From: Buttiauxella agrestis
GTDB taxonomy: Bacteria; Pseudomonadota; Gammaproteobacteria; Enterobacterales; Enterobacteriaceae
Direction of reading: 5' to 3'
DNA: 64,000 nt
Assembly (NCBI RefSeq): GCF_900446255.1
Contig: NZ_UIGI01000001.1
Span: 4,118,763 to 4,182,762 of the forward strand
Shown: positions 9,021 to 17,484 of the stretch, piece after piece
Layout of the letters: each line of letters starts with the position of its first letter
How positions within the stretch are numbered: the first letter of the stretch is position 1
Position numbers and translations under genes: made by a program
Notes under the pieces: model-generated
The model's database searches: none
What the model saw: only the letters and a program-made list of their open reading frames with translations
Told to the model about the DNA's origin: nothing

Positions 9021-11159
9021 TTACGCCTTAATTACATATCCGTACAAACGCTTAATTCCGTCAGCATCCGTTTCGCTATACACGCCCTGCAATTCCGGTG
9101 AGAAACCTGGCAGCATATTCACACCCTCTTCAAGAGCCAGGAAGTAACGCAGCGCGGCACTGCCCCACACTTCGCCAGGCACTACGCACAACACGCCCGG
9201 TGGATACGGTAACGCGCCCTCAGCTGCGATACGCCCTTCCGACTGGCTCAGACGCGCCAGCTCCACATTGCCACGAATAAACTCGCTATGAGCATCCTGC
9301 GGATTCATCGCGACTGCAGGCAGGCTGGCTTTGCGGAACATCGCTTTTTGCAGATCCTTCACTTCAAAGCTGACATAAAGATCATGCATTTCCTGGCAAA
9401 GCTGGCGCAGCGTGTAGCCTTTATAACGCTGTGAATATTTCTGATAGATAGTCGGCAGCACATCCGCCAGCGGCGTATCGTCTTCAATATGCTGTTCAAA
9501 TTGGGCCAGCATCGCCACCAGATGCGCCATCTTTTCAGTGCTTTCGGCAGGCGTCAGTAAGAATAAAATCGAATTCAGATCCGATTTCTCAGGAACAATT
9601 CCATTCTCACGCAGGTAATTTGCGAGGATCGCCGCAGGTACGCCAAACTCAGAGTACTGACCGGTTTGCGGATCAATCCCCGGTGTCGTCAGCAGCAGTT
9701 TGCAAGGATCGACAAAATACTCATCTTGCGCATACCCTTCAAAGCCATGCCATTTTTCGCCCGGTTCAAAGCTGAAGAAACGACGCTCCTGCGCGATGGT
9801 TGCAGTCGGATGATCCTGCCACGGCTTGCCCGCTACCACAGGTGGAATAAACGGTTTGATCATCTTACAGCTGGCGATAATGGCTTTGCGCGCTTCGATG
9901 CCCTGCACCACACATTCCGCCCACAGGCGGCGGCCACTCTCCCCTTCATGGATCTTCGCATTCACATCGAGTGCGGCAAATAACGGATAGAACGGGCTGG
10001 TTGAGGCATGCAGCATAAAGGCATTGTTCAGCCGCTTATGCGGGCAAAAACGATCCTGGCCGCGCAGATGGTTATCTTTCTTATGGATCTGCGAAGTCTG
10101 CGAGAAGCCCGCCTGCTGCTTATGTACCGATTGCGTGACAAAGATCCCCGGATCGTTCTCGTTAAGATCCAGCAAAAGCGGCGAACAGTCAGCCATCATC
10201 GGGATAAATTGTTCGTAACCGACCCAGGCAGAATCAAACAGAATGTAATCACAAAGATGGCCGATGTTATCCACCACCTGACGCGCGTTATAAACCGTGC
10301 CATCGTAAGTCCCGAGCTGGATTACTGCCAGGCGGAACGGACGTTTTTCCTGCGCACGTTCTGGAGCCACCTCCGCAATAAGCTCACGCAAATATTTCTC
10401 ATCGAAGCAGTGCGCATCAATACCACCGATAAAACCAAACGGATTGCGAGCCGCCTCGAGATAAACCGGTGTTGCCCCCGCCTGGATCAACGCCCCATGG
10501 TGGTTTGATTTATGATTGTTACGGTCAAATAGCACCAGATCGCCACGAGTTAACAGCGCATTGGTGACGACTTTATTCGCCGCCGACGTGCCGTTCAGCA
10601 CGAAATAGGTTTTATCCGCGTTAAACACTTTGGCCGCGAACTTCTGCGCATGCTTTGCCGATCCTTCATGAATCAGCAAATCACCGAGTTTGACGTCCGC
10701 ATTGCACATATCGGCGCGGAACAAATTCTCGCCGAAGAATTCATAGAACTGGCGGCCAGCCGGATGTTTTTTGAAAAACTCACCGTGTTGATGGCCAGGA
10801 CAGGCAAAAGTGCTGTTTTCCATCGCGACATATTTCGTCAGCGTATCGAAGAAAGGCGGTAACAGGCTTTCTTCATAATCAACGGCCGCGGTTTCCAGCT
10901 CCAGATAATCCTGCGCATCGCCTTTTATCAGCCCGGTAATGCCTTCTTGCTCGCCTGAGAGATTATCAGCCGCTAAAAAGACAGGAATCGAAAAGCCCGT
11001 GCGTTTGAGCAACGCCAGAATACCGCTGCGGCTATCCGCCACGGAAAGCACGACGGCGGCAATATCGGTGAAATCAGTGCTATCAAGCGTGACGATTTCG
11101 CGATGTGTAGACAAAGTAGCAACCACATCGTGGCTGGCGGCAATTTTCAAAGATTTCAT
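9021..11159 (-). CDS. speC: Ornithine decarboxylase, constitutive
   Basis: SpeC decarboxylates ornithine to putrescine with pyridoxal phosphate. The product is 712 residues starting MKSLKIAAS (E. coli 711). An N-terminal wing domain is followed by the PLP domain with the Schiff-base lysine in SVHKQQAGFSQTS and the C-terminal group III decarboxylase domain. A GTG two codons upstream (11165) is too close to the GGGA ribosome site, so 11159 is preferred. The location next to nupG and pheV marks it as SpeC rather than the inducible SpeF. The E. coli neighbour yqgA is missing. Confidence 0.95.
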   Translation of the reverse strand: MKSLKIAASHDVVATLSTHREIVTLDSTDFTDIAAVVLSVADSRSGILALLKRTGFSIPVFLAADNLSGEQEGITGLIKGDAQDYLELETAAVDYEESLLPPFFDTLTKYVAMENSTFACPGHQHGEFFKKHPAGRQFYEFFGENLFRADMCNADVKLGDLLIHEGSAKHAQKFAAKVFNADKTYFVLNGTSAANKVVTNALLTRGDLVLFDRNNHKSNHHGALIQAGATPVYLEAARNPFGFIGGIDAHCFDEKYLRELIAEVAPERAQEKRPFRLAVIQLGTYDGTVYNARQVVDNIGHLCDYILFDSAWVGYEQFIPMMADCSPLLLDLNENDPGIFVTQSVHKQQAGFSQTSQIHKKDNHLRGQDRFCPHKRLNNAFMLHASTSPFYPLFAALDVNAKIHEGESGRRLWAECVVQGIEARKAIIASCKMIKPFIPPVVAGKPWQDHPTATIAQERRFFSFEPGEKWHGFEGYAQDEYFVDPCKLLLTTPGIDPQTGQYSEFGVPAAILANYLRENGIVPEKSDLNSILFLLTPAESTEKMAHLVAMLAQFEQHIEDDTPLADVLPTIYQKYSQRYKGYTLRQLCQEMHDLYVSFEVKDLQKAMFRKASLPAVAMNPQDAHSEFIRGNVELARLSQSEGRIAAEGALPYPPGVLCVVPGEVWGSAALRYFLALEEGVNMLPGFSPELQGVYSETDADGIKRLYGYVIKA

Positions 11160-11277
11160 ATGCACAAATCCCAGAGTTCAAGGATGAGTGAGTGCCATGT
11201 GGCACGGCAAAGGGAGTTTTCCCCGGCGAATGTGTCTTGATGGTCTGAAGGAGGATACCCACTCCGACCGCCAGACA

Positions 11278-11310
11278 TCAGTAAAACCAGGCATCACCTG
11301 ATTTTACTGA
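11278..11310 (-). promoter_or_regulatory. Strong hairpin in the speC leader region
   Basis: TCAGTAAAACCAGG and CCTGATTTTACTGA form a 14-bp stem with one mismatch and a five-base loop, about 120 bases upstream of speC. No T-run follows on either strand, so it is more like a structured mRNA leader than a terminator. The rest of 11160-11595 shows no convincing gene. Confidence 0.4.
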
Positions 11311-11595
11311 TATCCTGCAGTGAGCGTGCGTTGCCCTCACCGCATGGTGAGCGAGGGTCTTCGGGATACGACAGAAAGGTGAACGAGCGCCATCGAGAGA
11401 TGCCGGTGAACATTGACTTTAAACATCAATAAGCGCCCCGTTGCAGATGTGTAAAATTTCGCGCAATCATGGCACCTTCTTCCCCGTGGTTCAAGGCGAT
11501 GCTGCCACACAGAGCACATTATTCGTGCAAACGCACGACTTATTAACACAAAAGCGTTGACGTCAAACGGCCTTTACGGTTTAATGCGCCCCGTT

Positions 11596-11671
11596 GCCCG
11601 GATAGCTCAGTCGGTAGAGCAGGGGATTGAAAATCCCCGTGTCCTTGGTTCGATTCCGAGTCCGGGCACCA
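11596..11671 (+). tRNA. pheV: tRNA-Phe (GAA)
   Basis: The 76-base sequence folds as tRNA-Phe. The acceptor stem is GCCCGGA/TCCGGGC, the D-loop is AGCTCAGTCGGTAGAGC, the anticodon GAA sits in GGGGATTGAAAATCCCC, the T-arm is TTGGTTCGATTCCGA, and CCA is encoded. The position next to speC corresponds to E. coli pheV, a well-known integration site for genomic islands. Confidence 0.97.
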
Positions 11672-11834
11672 CATTTAGAAGAACCCGCCTATGGCGGGTT
11701 TTTTGCTTTCTGGGATTCGGACTCTCCATCGAACTTCGTTCGATTACTCGTCGCATCCATGCGACTCGCCCTGCGGGCCAGCGCAAGCGCTGTTCAAAAA
11801 CGTTCCCGACGTTTTTGTCCGAGTCCGGGCACCA
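11655..11834 (+). repeat. Duplicated tRNA-Phe 3' end with hairpin array (rtT-like repeat)
   Basis: The last 17 bases of pheV plus one following base (TCCGAGTCCGGGCACCAC) recur 163 bases later at 11818-11835. In both copies they are followed by an A/T-rich linker, a terminator stem and the shared string TTTTTTGCTTTCTGGGATTC. Between them lie five perfect stems: 11728-11744, 11750-11765, 11768-11778, 11779-11792 and 11795-11817. The layout recalls the tRNA-3'-end-containing repeats of the E. coli tyrT operon that give rtT RNA. A cross-over remnant of an integrated element is an alternative, but no integrase is nearby. Confidence 0.6.
11682..11704 (+). terminator. Terminator of pheV
   Basis: AACCCGCC-TAT-GGCGGGTT followed by T-rich sequence directly after the tRNA is a classic Rho-independent terminator. 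A diverged copy follows at about 11847. Confidence 0.85.
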
Positions 11835-11846
11835 CTATTTAAAGAA

Positions 11847-11870
11847 ACCAGCCTAATGGCTGGTTTTTTG
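11847..11870 (+). terminator. Second terminator copy behind the tRNA repeat
   Basis: AACCAGCC-TAAT-GGCTGGTT followed by T-rich sequence is a covaried version of the pheV terminator: both arms differ from copy 1 yet still pair. This implies that the second copy has stayed functional. Confidence 0.75.
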
Positions 11871-11889
11871 CTTTCTGGGATTCAGGAAT

Positions 11890-12246
11890 TCAACTTTTCG
11901 CCGTATTCACCACTTGCCCGAACCCCTTCCCTTCAAGCTCTGCTTCTGGAGCCGCAAAAAAATCAATATTGAAATAAGTGTCTTCCGTCAATAGCTCGAT
12001 GCGGTGCCAATATTGCGGCGGGCTGACACCAAAGTGGCCTTCCTCAATAACCATTTCTATCTCAGCAACAGTGTCGTTTTCATTTTTAAAACCGATGTAT
12101 TTCACCGCTCCAGCCATGACTGACAACCGCCCATAAACATCTTTCCTGGTGTTGTGGTGGGTCAGCAATGCTTTTGGAACCGAGTCTTTATTCCAGAAGG
12201 GAGTAGAACGAGTGTGTTTGTAATCTGCCGGGATGCGAGTTGCCAT
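11890..12246 (-). CDS. YeaR-like DUF1971 cupin-fold protein
   Basis: The 118-residue product starts MATRIPADYKHTRSTPFWNK and closely follows E. coli YeaR (HTRSTPFWNK, RLSVMxGAVKY, PPxxWHxIE, DTYFNIDFF). This family also forms the N-terminal domain of some tellurite-resistance TehB proteins, and in E. coli yeaR is induced by nitrate and nitric oxide. The longer ORF to 12402 has no homology in its first 52 residues and is rejected. It is divergent from the HdeD-like fusion gene. Without its usual partner yoaG the exact role is unclear. Confidence 0.85.
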   Translation of the reverse strand: MATRIPADYKHTRSTPFWNKDSVPKALLTHHNTRKDVYGRLSVMAGAVKYIGFKNENDTVAEIEMVIEEGHFGVSPPQYWHRIELLTEDTYFNIDFFAAPEAELEGKGFGQVVNTAKS

Positions 12247-12403
12247 GGTGTTCTCCAGAAATAAAAAGTATCTGGATGATATAGAGCAACATGCATGCCA
12301 CTTATTTATCACATTGTATTTAAAGGAATTACTAAGAAAAACAGTGATCAATAAAGTCATTATGACAATAAAAACACGGTCGAAATGACTGCATTGAGTC
12401 ATT

Positions 12404-13837
12404 TTGACTATCTCAGGTATTAGCGCACGTTACCCGTGGGTGGGCTATATATTTGAAAGATTCAGTTTTGGATTTCTCCTCATGATGCGACTCACCATGA
12501 TTCTGCTTGGCGTTGATTTTCTGCGTTCTCACTGGCGCGGATTGCGACATTTCGGCTGGATTACCTTGATTGCTGGCATCGTTATCTTCATTGATGCGCT
12601 GGATGGTTCACTGTTCTTCCCAATCGAACCTTTCGCCTGTTTACTGCTGTTCGAAGGCGGCGCAACACTGATGGTTGCTCATAGCGGTATGGGTGGACAG
12701 CGCATTTTGCGCTACGTCAAAGGCAGTGTCTTTAGTGCTGCGGCATTACTGATTCTGGCCGGTCAGCATGACGGTAATTTTGTGCTGGCGATGATCTTCG
12801 GCATGCTTTTTTTATTCGATGGCGCTCTCCAAATTGCTTCTGCCGTCGTGGTGCGTTACCGGCGCTGGCGCCCGGCGTTATGGGGCGGAATTATCGAAAT
12901 TGCGCTGGCGATATTCTTCTTCCAACCCTGGCCCTCGCACTATTCAGGAACGGTACCCTATTGTCTCGGCCTCGGTCTGGCGTTTGCCGGCTGGAATATG
13001 TTTATTCTCGCCAATCGCGTTAAACGCGCCGCTGTAAATCCAGGACTCAAAGGCGCGGTCTATATGGAAGAAGCGGATGTTCCTGAAGTCGTGGAATGGG
13101 ATGGGCCGCCTGCCGATGACGAAACAGCGCTAACCGTGCATGTATGGACGCCCGCAGGTTCGGCCCCCAGTGAAACCATTCCTCGCCCGGTGATTAGCCG
13201 CTATATCGCCGCCGTCGACCGCAACGGTGTTATCTCCACCGGGCACGCCGCTTTAGAATCACCCGGCGGTATTTACATCAGCCTCTACCCTGCGGAATTG
13301 ATTGACCAGTCACCCGACGAATTTGCCCGCCTGTTGCGTGCCACGCCAGAAAACAATGTTCCGGGGCGCTTCCAGCCTGATTATGCAACCGAATCGGCAA
13401 AGTGGTGCCCCTCAACCAGAAAAGTGCGTATCCGCAATTACAGCGAAGAGCGCCTGAAAGCATTTTGGGAAAGTTATCGCCAGAATGAGTCCTACAATCT
13501 GACCTATCGGAATTGCTCAAGCAGCGTGGCACGGGCGCTGGAAGCCGCTCTTGAAGGCTCAGTCGGCAGACTTTGGCATAAACGTGGGTTCTGGATGGCA
13601 ATGGGGAAACTGATGTCGACGCCTGAGCTTTGGGTGGCGCTGCAAATACGCAAACGCGCGCAAACCATGGCCTGGACGCCCGGCTTAGTTCTCGATTACG
13701 CCCGCGCACTCAGCATGCTGGCCGATCCGCGCCCTACCGGCTGGTTTAATACTACCAGCCGGGCACTGAAGAAAATGCTTCAGCGCCGTGTGGCCTGGGG
13801 AAAAGGTAAAAGCGGAGAGGAAACCGCTGAAGATTAA
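12404..13837 (+). CDS. HdeD-like membrane domain fused to a permuted NlpC/P60-like peptidase domain
   Basis: This 477-residue protein has two parts. Residues about 15-205 contain some six to seven hydrophobic segments with Gly/Phe-rich helices resembling the HdeD/DUF308 family. Residues about 240-450 form a soluble domain in which TGHAALE (His281) precedes RNCSSSVARALE (Cys371). This His-before-Cys order is typical of circularly permuted NlpC/P60 (papain-like) hydrolases. A membrane-anchored amidase or protease is inferred; the substrate is unknown. The start is uncertain: the only in-frame options before the first helix are TTG 12404 and GTG 12440, with ATG 12482 truncating it. Upstream, in-frame TGA lies at 12395. 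Confidence 0.75.
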   Translation: MTISGISARYPWVGYIFERFSFGFLLMMRLTMILLGVDFLRSHWRGLRHFGWITLIAGIVIFIDALDGSLFFPIEPFACLLLFEGGATLMVAHSGMGGQRILRYVKGSVFSAAALLILAGQHDGNFVLAMIFGMLFLFDGALQIASAVVVRYRRWRPALWGGIIEIALAIFFFQPWPSHYSGTVPYCLGLGLAFAGWNMFILANRVKRAAVNPGLKGAVYMEEADVPEVVEWDGPPADDETALTVHVWTPAGSAPSETIPRPVISRYIAAVDRNGVISTGHAALESPGGIYISLYPAELIDQSPDEFARLLRATPENNVPGRFQPDYATESAKWCPSTRKVRIRNYSEERLKAFWESYRQNESYNLTYRNCSSSVARALEAALEGSVGRLWHKRGFWMAMGKLMSTPELWVALQIRKRAQTMAWTPGLVLDYARALSMLADPRPTGWFNTTSRALKKMLQRRVAWGKGKSGEETAED

Positions 13838-13839
13838 CC

Positions 13840-15198
13840 TTAACTATCCGCGACAAGTTTCTTTGCAGCCTTGCGGTGGCGAGAAATAAGTTCAGGCACA
13901 TCCAGCCCAACAATATTGCCATCGGTGACACGCCATTTCCCGCCAATCATCACATGTTCTGCCCTTTCCGCGCCGCATAAAAGTAGTGCTGAAATGGGAT
14001 CGTGACTGCCGCTAAAACGCAGTTCATCTTGCGCAAACAGCGCCAAATCCGCTTGCTTACCGACGGCGATTTCGCCGATATCACTGCGCCCAATCAGTTT
14101 CGCCGAGCCTTGCGTTGCCCAGCCGAGCACGCGCTGAGGCGTTATGGCTTGAGCGCCGTATCGCAAACGTTGCAGATACAAGGCTTGTCGAGCTTCATAC
14201 ATAATATTTGACGCATCGTTCGACGCCGAACCATCAACGCCCAGACCAATTGCTACACCCGCATTTTCCAAGTCCACCGTCGGGCACATTCCTGATGCGA
14301 GGCGCATATTGGAAACCGGGCAATGACAAACGCCCACTCCCGCACGCCCCAGGCGCTGAATTTCACTCTCATCAAAATGGATACCGTGCGCAAGCCAGGT
14401 TCTGTCATTAAGCCAGCCGACGCTTTCCAGATAATCCACGGTTCGCAGGCCAAAGCGTTGCAGGCAGAAATTTTCTTCATCGAGCGTTTCAGCCAGATGG
14501 GTGTGCAAACGCACGTCTTCACGCTGCGCGAGTTGCGCACTGTCACGCATAATTTCGGTGGTCACCGAAAACGGTGAGCAAGGGGCAAGAGCAATTTGCA
14601 GCCATGCTCCTTCTCCGCGCTGATGATAACGTTTAATCAGCCGCTCGCTGTCGCGTAAAATCGTCTCGCCTTGCTGCACGGTATGGCGCGGTGGCAACCC
14701 CCCTTCATCCTCGCCCAGGCTCATTGAACCCCGCGTTAACACAGCACGCATTCCCAGCTCACCCACCACATCTACCTGCACATCAATCGCCTCTTCCATA
14801 CCCTGCGGGAAAAGATAGTGATGGTCAGTGGTGGTCGTGCAACCGGAAAGCAGTAACTCCGCCATCGCGACTTTACTGGCAAGCGCCAGCGCTTCCGCGT
14901 CAAGACGTGCCCAGACAGGATAAAGTTGCTTTAGCCACGGGAACAACGGCACGTTAACGACCGGAGCCCAGGCGCGGGTCAGCGTCTGGTAAAAATGATG
15001 GTGAGTGTTGATAAGGCCGGGTAACAGAACCCGTTCGCTGGCATCAAATACCGCATCACAGGAAAGGGTCGGTTCGCATCCTGCGGGGACTAATTCACGA
15101 ATGACCGCCCCTTCAACCACCACACCGCCTGCGGCGTCCTGGGAATTTGCGGTAAAAACTGCGCGGGGATTTTTGATCCATAAACGTTGTGCAGACAT
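13840..15198 (-). CDS. 8-oxoguanine deaminase-type amidohydrolase
   Basis: This is a 452-residue cytosolic metal-dependent hydrolase of the amidohydrolase superfamily. Metal and substrate motifs occur in order: NTHHHFYQTL (residues about 64-73), LHTHLAET, LAHGIHFDE and GLGVDGSASNDASN. The protein resembles the group containing 8-oxoguanine deaminase and the atrazine-pathway enzymes (AtzB/TrzN). An 8-oxoguanine or related purine deaminase is the likeliest role; cytosine or guanine deaminase relatives cannot be excluded. It converges on the HdeD fusion gene with only 2 bases between stops. No purine operon partner is adjacent. Confidence 0.75.
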   Translation of the reverse strand: MSAQRLWIKNPRAVFTANSQDAAGGVVVEGAVIRELVPAGCEPTLSCDAVFDASERVLLPGLINTHHHFYQTLTRAWAPVVNVPLFPWLKQLYPVWARLDAEALALASKVAMAELLLSGCTTTTDHHYLFPQGMEEAIDVQVDVVGELGMRAVLTRGSMSLGEDEGGLPPRHTVQQGETILRDSERLIKRYHQRGEGAWLQIALAPCSPFSVTTEIMRDSAQLAQREDVRLHTHLAETLDEENFCLQRFGLRTVDYLESVGWLNDRTWLAHGIHFDESEIQRLGRAGVGVCHCPVSNMRLASGMCPTVDLENAGVAIGLGVDGSASNDASNIMYEARQALYLQRLRYGAQAITPQRVLGWATQGSAKLIGRSDIGEIAVGKQADLALFAQDELRFSGSHDPISALLLCGAERAEHVMIGGKWRVTDGNIVGLDVPELISRHRKAAKKLVADS

Positions 15199-15345
15199 AT
15201 CTGGCTCCTGAAAATGAAGATAAAGGGAAGCCAGCTCAGTTATGGCCTGTCTGCTGATCCAGGCATTGCGCGGGGCAATTTTGTCATTCTAACCAGGTAA
15301 ATGCTACGCCATCATCGCGTTTTGTTATGGCGTATTTCCAATAAA

Positions 15346-15385
15346 AAAACAGGCTTTGCTGAACGCGCCAGCATAGCCTGTTATT
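15346..15385 (-). terminator. Terminator of the Skp-like lipoprotein gene
   Basis: AACAGGCT and AGCCTGTT flank a 16-20 base loop, with T-runs on both strands (TTTTTT on the plus strand, TTTTTTT on the minus strand). It directly follows the stop of the gene at 15394. Confidence 0.75.
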
Positions 15386-15393
15386 TTTTAAGA

Positions 15394-15939
15394 TTACTTC
15401 GAACCCGTTTTTACGGTAGGTTCTTTCGCCGTTTTAAGGGTGATTTCCGGCACTTTGCCAAAATCCACTTTTGCAGTTTTTAGCTTTTGGGTCAGATCGG
15501 CAGTCACATCCAGTTCTGGGGCGACTGAAACCGCAGCCTGCATCGGCATAATGACCGCAATTTTTTTCTCGCTACGGTAGGTGTCACTGGCCGTTTTGAG
15601 CGCTTTCATCACCACAACACGTGCGGCGTTTTGTTGTGCTTTCCACTGCTGCGCAATGACGTTCTTATCTGCCTGGCGAGCGGCTTCAACTTTATCTGCT
15701 GGCAAATTGGCATAGCTCTTTTCCGCCAGTTGCAGGCCTTTATGTAGATTTTCGTTAACGGCTTTAAGATGTGCTTGTTCCTGTTGTACCAGGCCTGATT
15801 CAACTAATGCCTTTTCCACATTAATAAACTTCATTTGTGCATCTCCTGCTGGTTTTGCATCGCAACCCACGAGCAAAGCGCCCGCTACAAGTGCGATCAT
15901 GACTGTACTTGCCACATGGCGAATCAAATTTGGTTTCAT
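15394..15939 (-). CDS. Skp/OmpH-like lipoprotein of unknown function
   Basis: The 181-residue product has a lipoprotein signal peptide with lipobox LVGC (Cys26). The mature part is rich in Lys, Ala and Gln, with long predicted helices (about residues 38-120), then a segment KIAVIMPMQAAVSVAPELDVTADLTQKLK. This resembles the C-terminal part of Skp/OmpH periplasmic chaperones. A chaperone-like role in the envelope is inferred only from this resemblance. It stands alone with its own terminator. It starts the AT-rich block of orphan genes behind it. Confidence 0.7.
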   Translation of the reverse strand: MKPNLIRHVASTVMIALVAGALLVGCDAKPAGDAQMKFINVEKALVESGLVQQEQAHLKAVNENLHKGLQLAEKSYANLPADKVEAARQADKNVIAQQWKAQQNAARVVVMKALKTASDTYRSEKKIAVIMPMQAAVSVAPELDVTADLTQKLKTAKVDFGKVPEITLKTAKEPTVKTGSK

Positions 15940-16097
15940 TGGATATTTAACCTGCTGAAATATAAAAGTGGGCTAACCTATAATTACGAGCGATATAATA
16001 TTCTTATTTCATTCATAAAAAATATATACACATGCAAGCTGGTAAATATACTATAAAAAATAGCTAGCGAAGAACAGACACAAAATCTTAATTATGT

Positions 16098-16676
16098 TTA
16101 CCCCATGACTTCTAATCGTCGAGCCGTTTCATAATGCGTAACCCAATAACGGTTCGCGAGGGAAGACATTGTTACGCCTTCGCTGCTTGAGGCGTGAATG
16201 AATTTATTATCACCCACATAAACGCCCACGTGACGCATACCTGGAGAAGTTTTAAAAAAGACTAAATCACCCGGTTCTAATTGTTCTTTATTGACTTTCT
16301 CACCATTTTTAATTTGCTGCGTCGTGGTGCGGGGTAATGATTTATGGAAAGAATCATTAAAAATATGTTGCATCAATGCCGAGCAATCCACGCCTTTATG
16401 CGTCGTTCCACCCAGGTGGTAGCGCGTTCCTTTCCAGTTTGAAAATTGCTCTAATATGGCTGTTTTGACTTCCGTGGAACTATTAGAGGATGCAGAGGTG
16501 GCATAATCTGTTTTTTCAAAGAGCACTTCTTTTTCAGGCGTGTGGTGTTTTGTTGCAATCGCCCTTGTTCCTAATGATGCAAATTCCTTTGGCATATTAA
16601 AAGCAAAGGAATTTGCACTAACAATTAAAGGAGCAATAAATAAGGAAAGAGTAATAAATTTTTTAAAATGAGGCAT
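16098..16676 (-). CDS. Secreted NlpC/P60 endopeptidase, MepS-like, without a lipobox
   Basis: The 192-residue product is predicted to cut peptidoglycan stem peptides or cross-links in the periplasm. A Sec signal peptide covers residues 1-25 (ending NSFA). The catalytic domain contains Cys98 (KGVDCSALMQ), His149 (MRHVGVYVG) and His161 (FIHASSSEGV), and runs parallel to E. coli MepS/Spr. Unlike MepS there is no lipobox cysteine, so the enzyme should be soluble. Codon use is AT-rich compared with the backbone, suggesting acquisition. It is a probable paralogue of the housekeeping MepS. Confidence 0.85.
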   Translation of the reverse strand: MPHFKKFITLSLFIAPLIVSANSFAFNMPKEFASLGTRAIATKHHTPEKEVLFEKTDYATSASSNSSTEVKTAILEQFSNWKGTRYHLGGTTHKGVDCSALMQHIFNDSFHKSLPRTTTQQIKNGEKVNKEQLEPGDLVFFKTSPGMRHVGVYVGDNKFIHASSSEGVTMSSLANRYWVTHYETARRLEVMG

Positions 16677-16878
16677 AGGAAATATCTTTCATCTACAAAC
16701 ACAGGCGAACAGGCCATTACCGATATATTCAATAATGGGATAAGCAACTCCTTTTGGGTGAGCAAATAATAGCCGATGAGCACAATTTAAACAGCGCAAA
16801 GTTTGTCCAATTCTAGACTTGTATTTTTTGATTTAAAAAACAGTCTGATAACCCGCTTCGCTTGCCTGAGAATGGCAC

Positions 16879-17382
16879 TTATACGTTCGCGAGACAGACC
16901 TCCGGACGCTGATAATGCGGCCACACTAACGCCACCAGAGTGGGATAAGCGTCATGGCTGAACTCATCAAAGCACTGGCGCAAATTCAGCACTTCGATAT
17001 CTGCAAACGGAACTTTTTCGCCCTCCGCGCAACGTTTACGAAGGTTGTCGTAATATCGGTAAATAGCCGAATTTAAATCACTGCAACGTCTCTGAGCACT
17101 GAACAATGTGGGGTCCGCGCTCAGTTCATCCACGCTCATGCGTTTTATCGTGGCATGGGCAAAATCAACATATTCGTGGCTGACCCGCCAGTAATATTCC
17201 GGTGTAATTTTCAACATTAACTTTGCAAAGTAATCTTCGCGCTCGTCAGCTTCAGATAAATTTAATTTAGGGGAAGATGGCGTAACAGTTTTTACCTTAG
17301 GCTGTATTGCCGAACGCATCAGCACCAATACCGCGCACAATGGCAGTAAGAATAAAATAATAGTGAAAATGACGCTCGACAT
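16879..17382 (-). CDS. Unknown single-pass membrane protein
   Basis: I do not recognise this protein. The 167-residue product has one N-terminal hydrophobic segment (residues 4-26, FTIILFLLPLCAVLVLM), a short polar linker rich in Lys, Ser and Pro, and a C-terminal domain with aromatic-rich helices (ITPEYYWRVSHEYVDFAH, YRYYDNLRKRC). It is divergent from two small unknown genes at 17485 and 17892, with 102 bases between starts. The three may form one functional unit, but nothing in the sequence names it. Confidence 0.6.
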   Translation of the reverse strand: MSSVIFTIILFLLPLCAVLVLMRSAIQPKVKTVTPSSPKLNLSEADEREDYFAKLMLKITPEYYWRVSHEYVDFAHATIKRMSVDELSADPTLFSAQRRCSDLNSAIYRYYDNLRKRCAEGEKVPFADIEVLNLRQCFDEFSHDAYPTLVALVWPHYQRPEVCLANV

Positions 17383-17484
17383 TCGACGCTCCTGTTTTTT
17401 TTATAGTAATTTTGAGGCAAAATATTGTCAACGTAGCGCTTTGTTATTGTGATAAACACCCCGTTGATATATAAGGAAAATGTA

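Noticed and set aside
11337-11549. A 70-codon minus-strand ORF between speC and pheV as a possible yqgA remnant
   Set aside because: No similarity to the hydrophobic YqgA sequence, Cys/Arg-rich composition and no ribosome site.
11557-11972. Overlapping ORFs of 71-99 codons across and behind tRNA-Phe
   Set aside because: They read through the tRNA, its terminator and the hairpin repeats, have no ribosome sites, and overlap each other in several frames.
12247-12403. An NsrR site upstream of the DUF1971 gene, expected from E. coli yeaR
   Set aside because: A GCATGCATGTTGC stretch is present but does not give the paired AAGATGCATTT half-sites.
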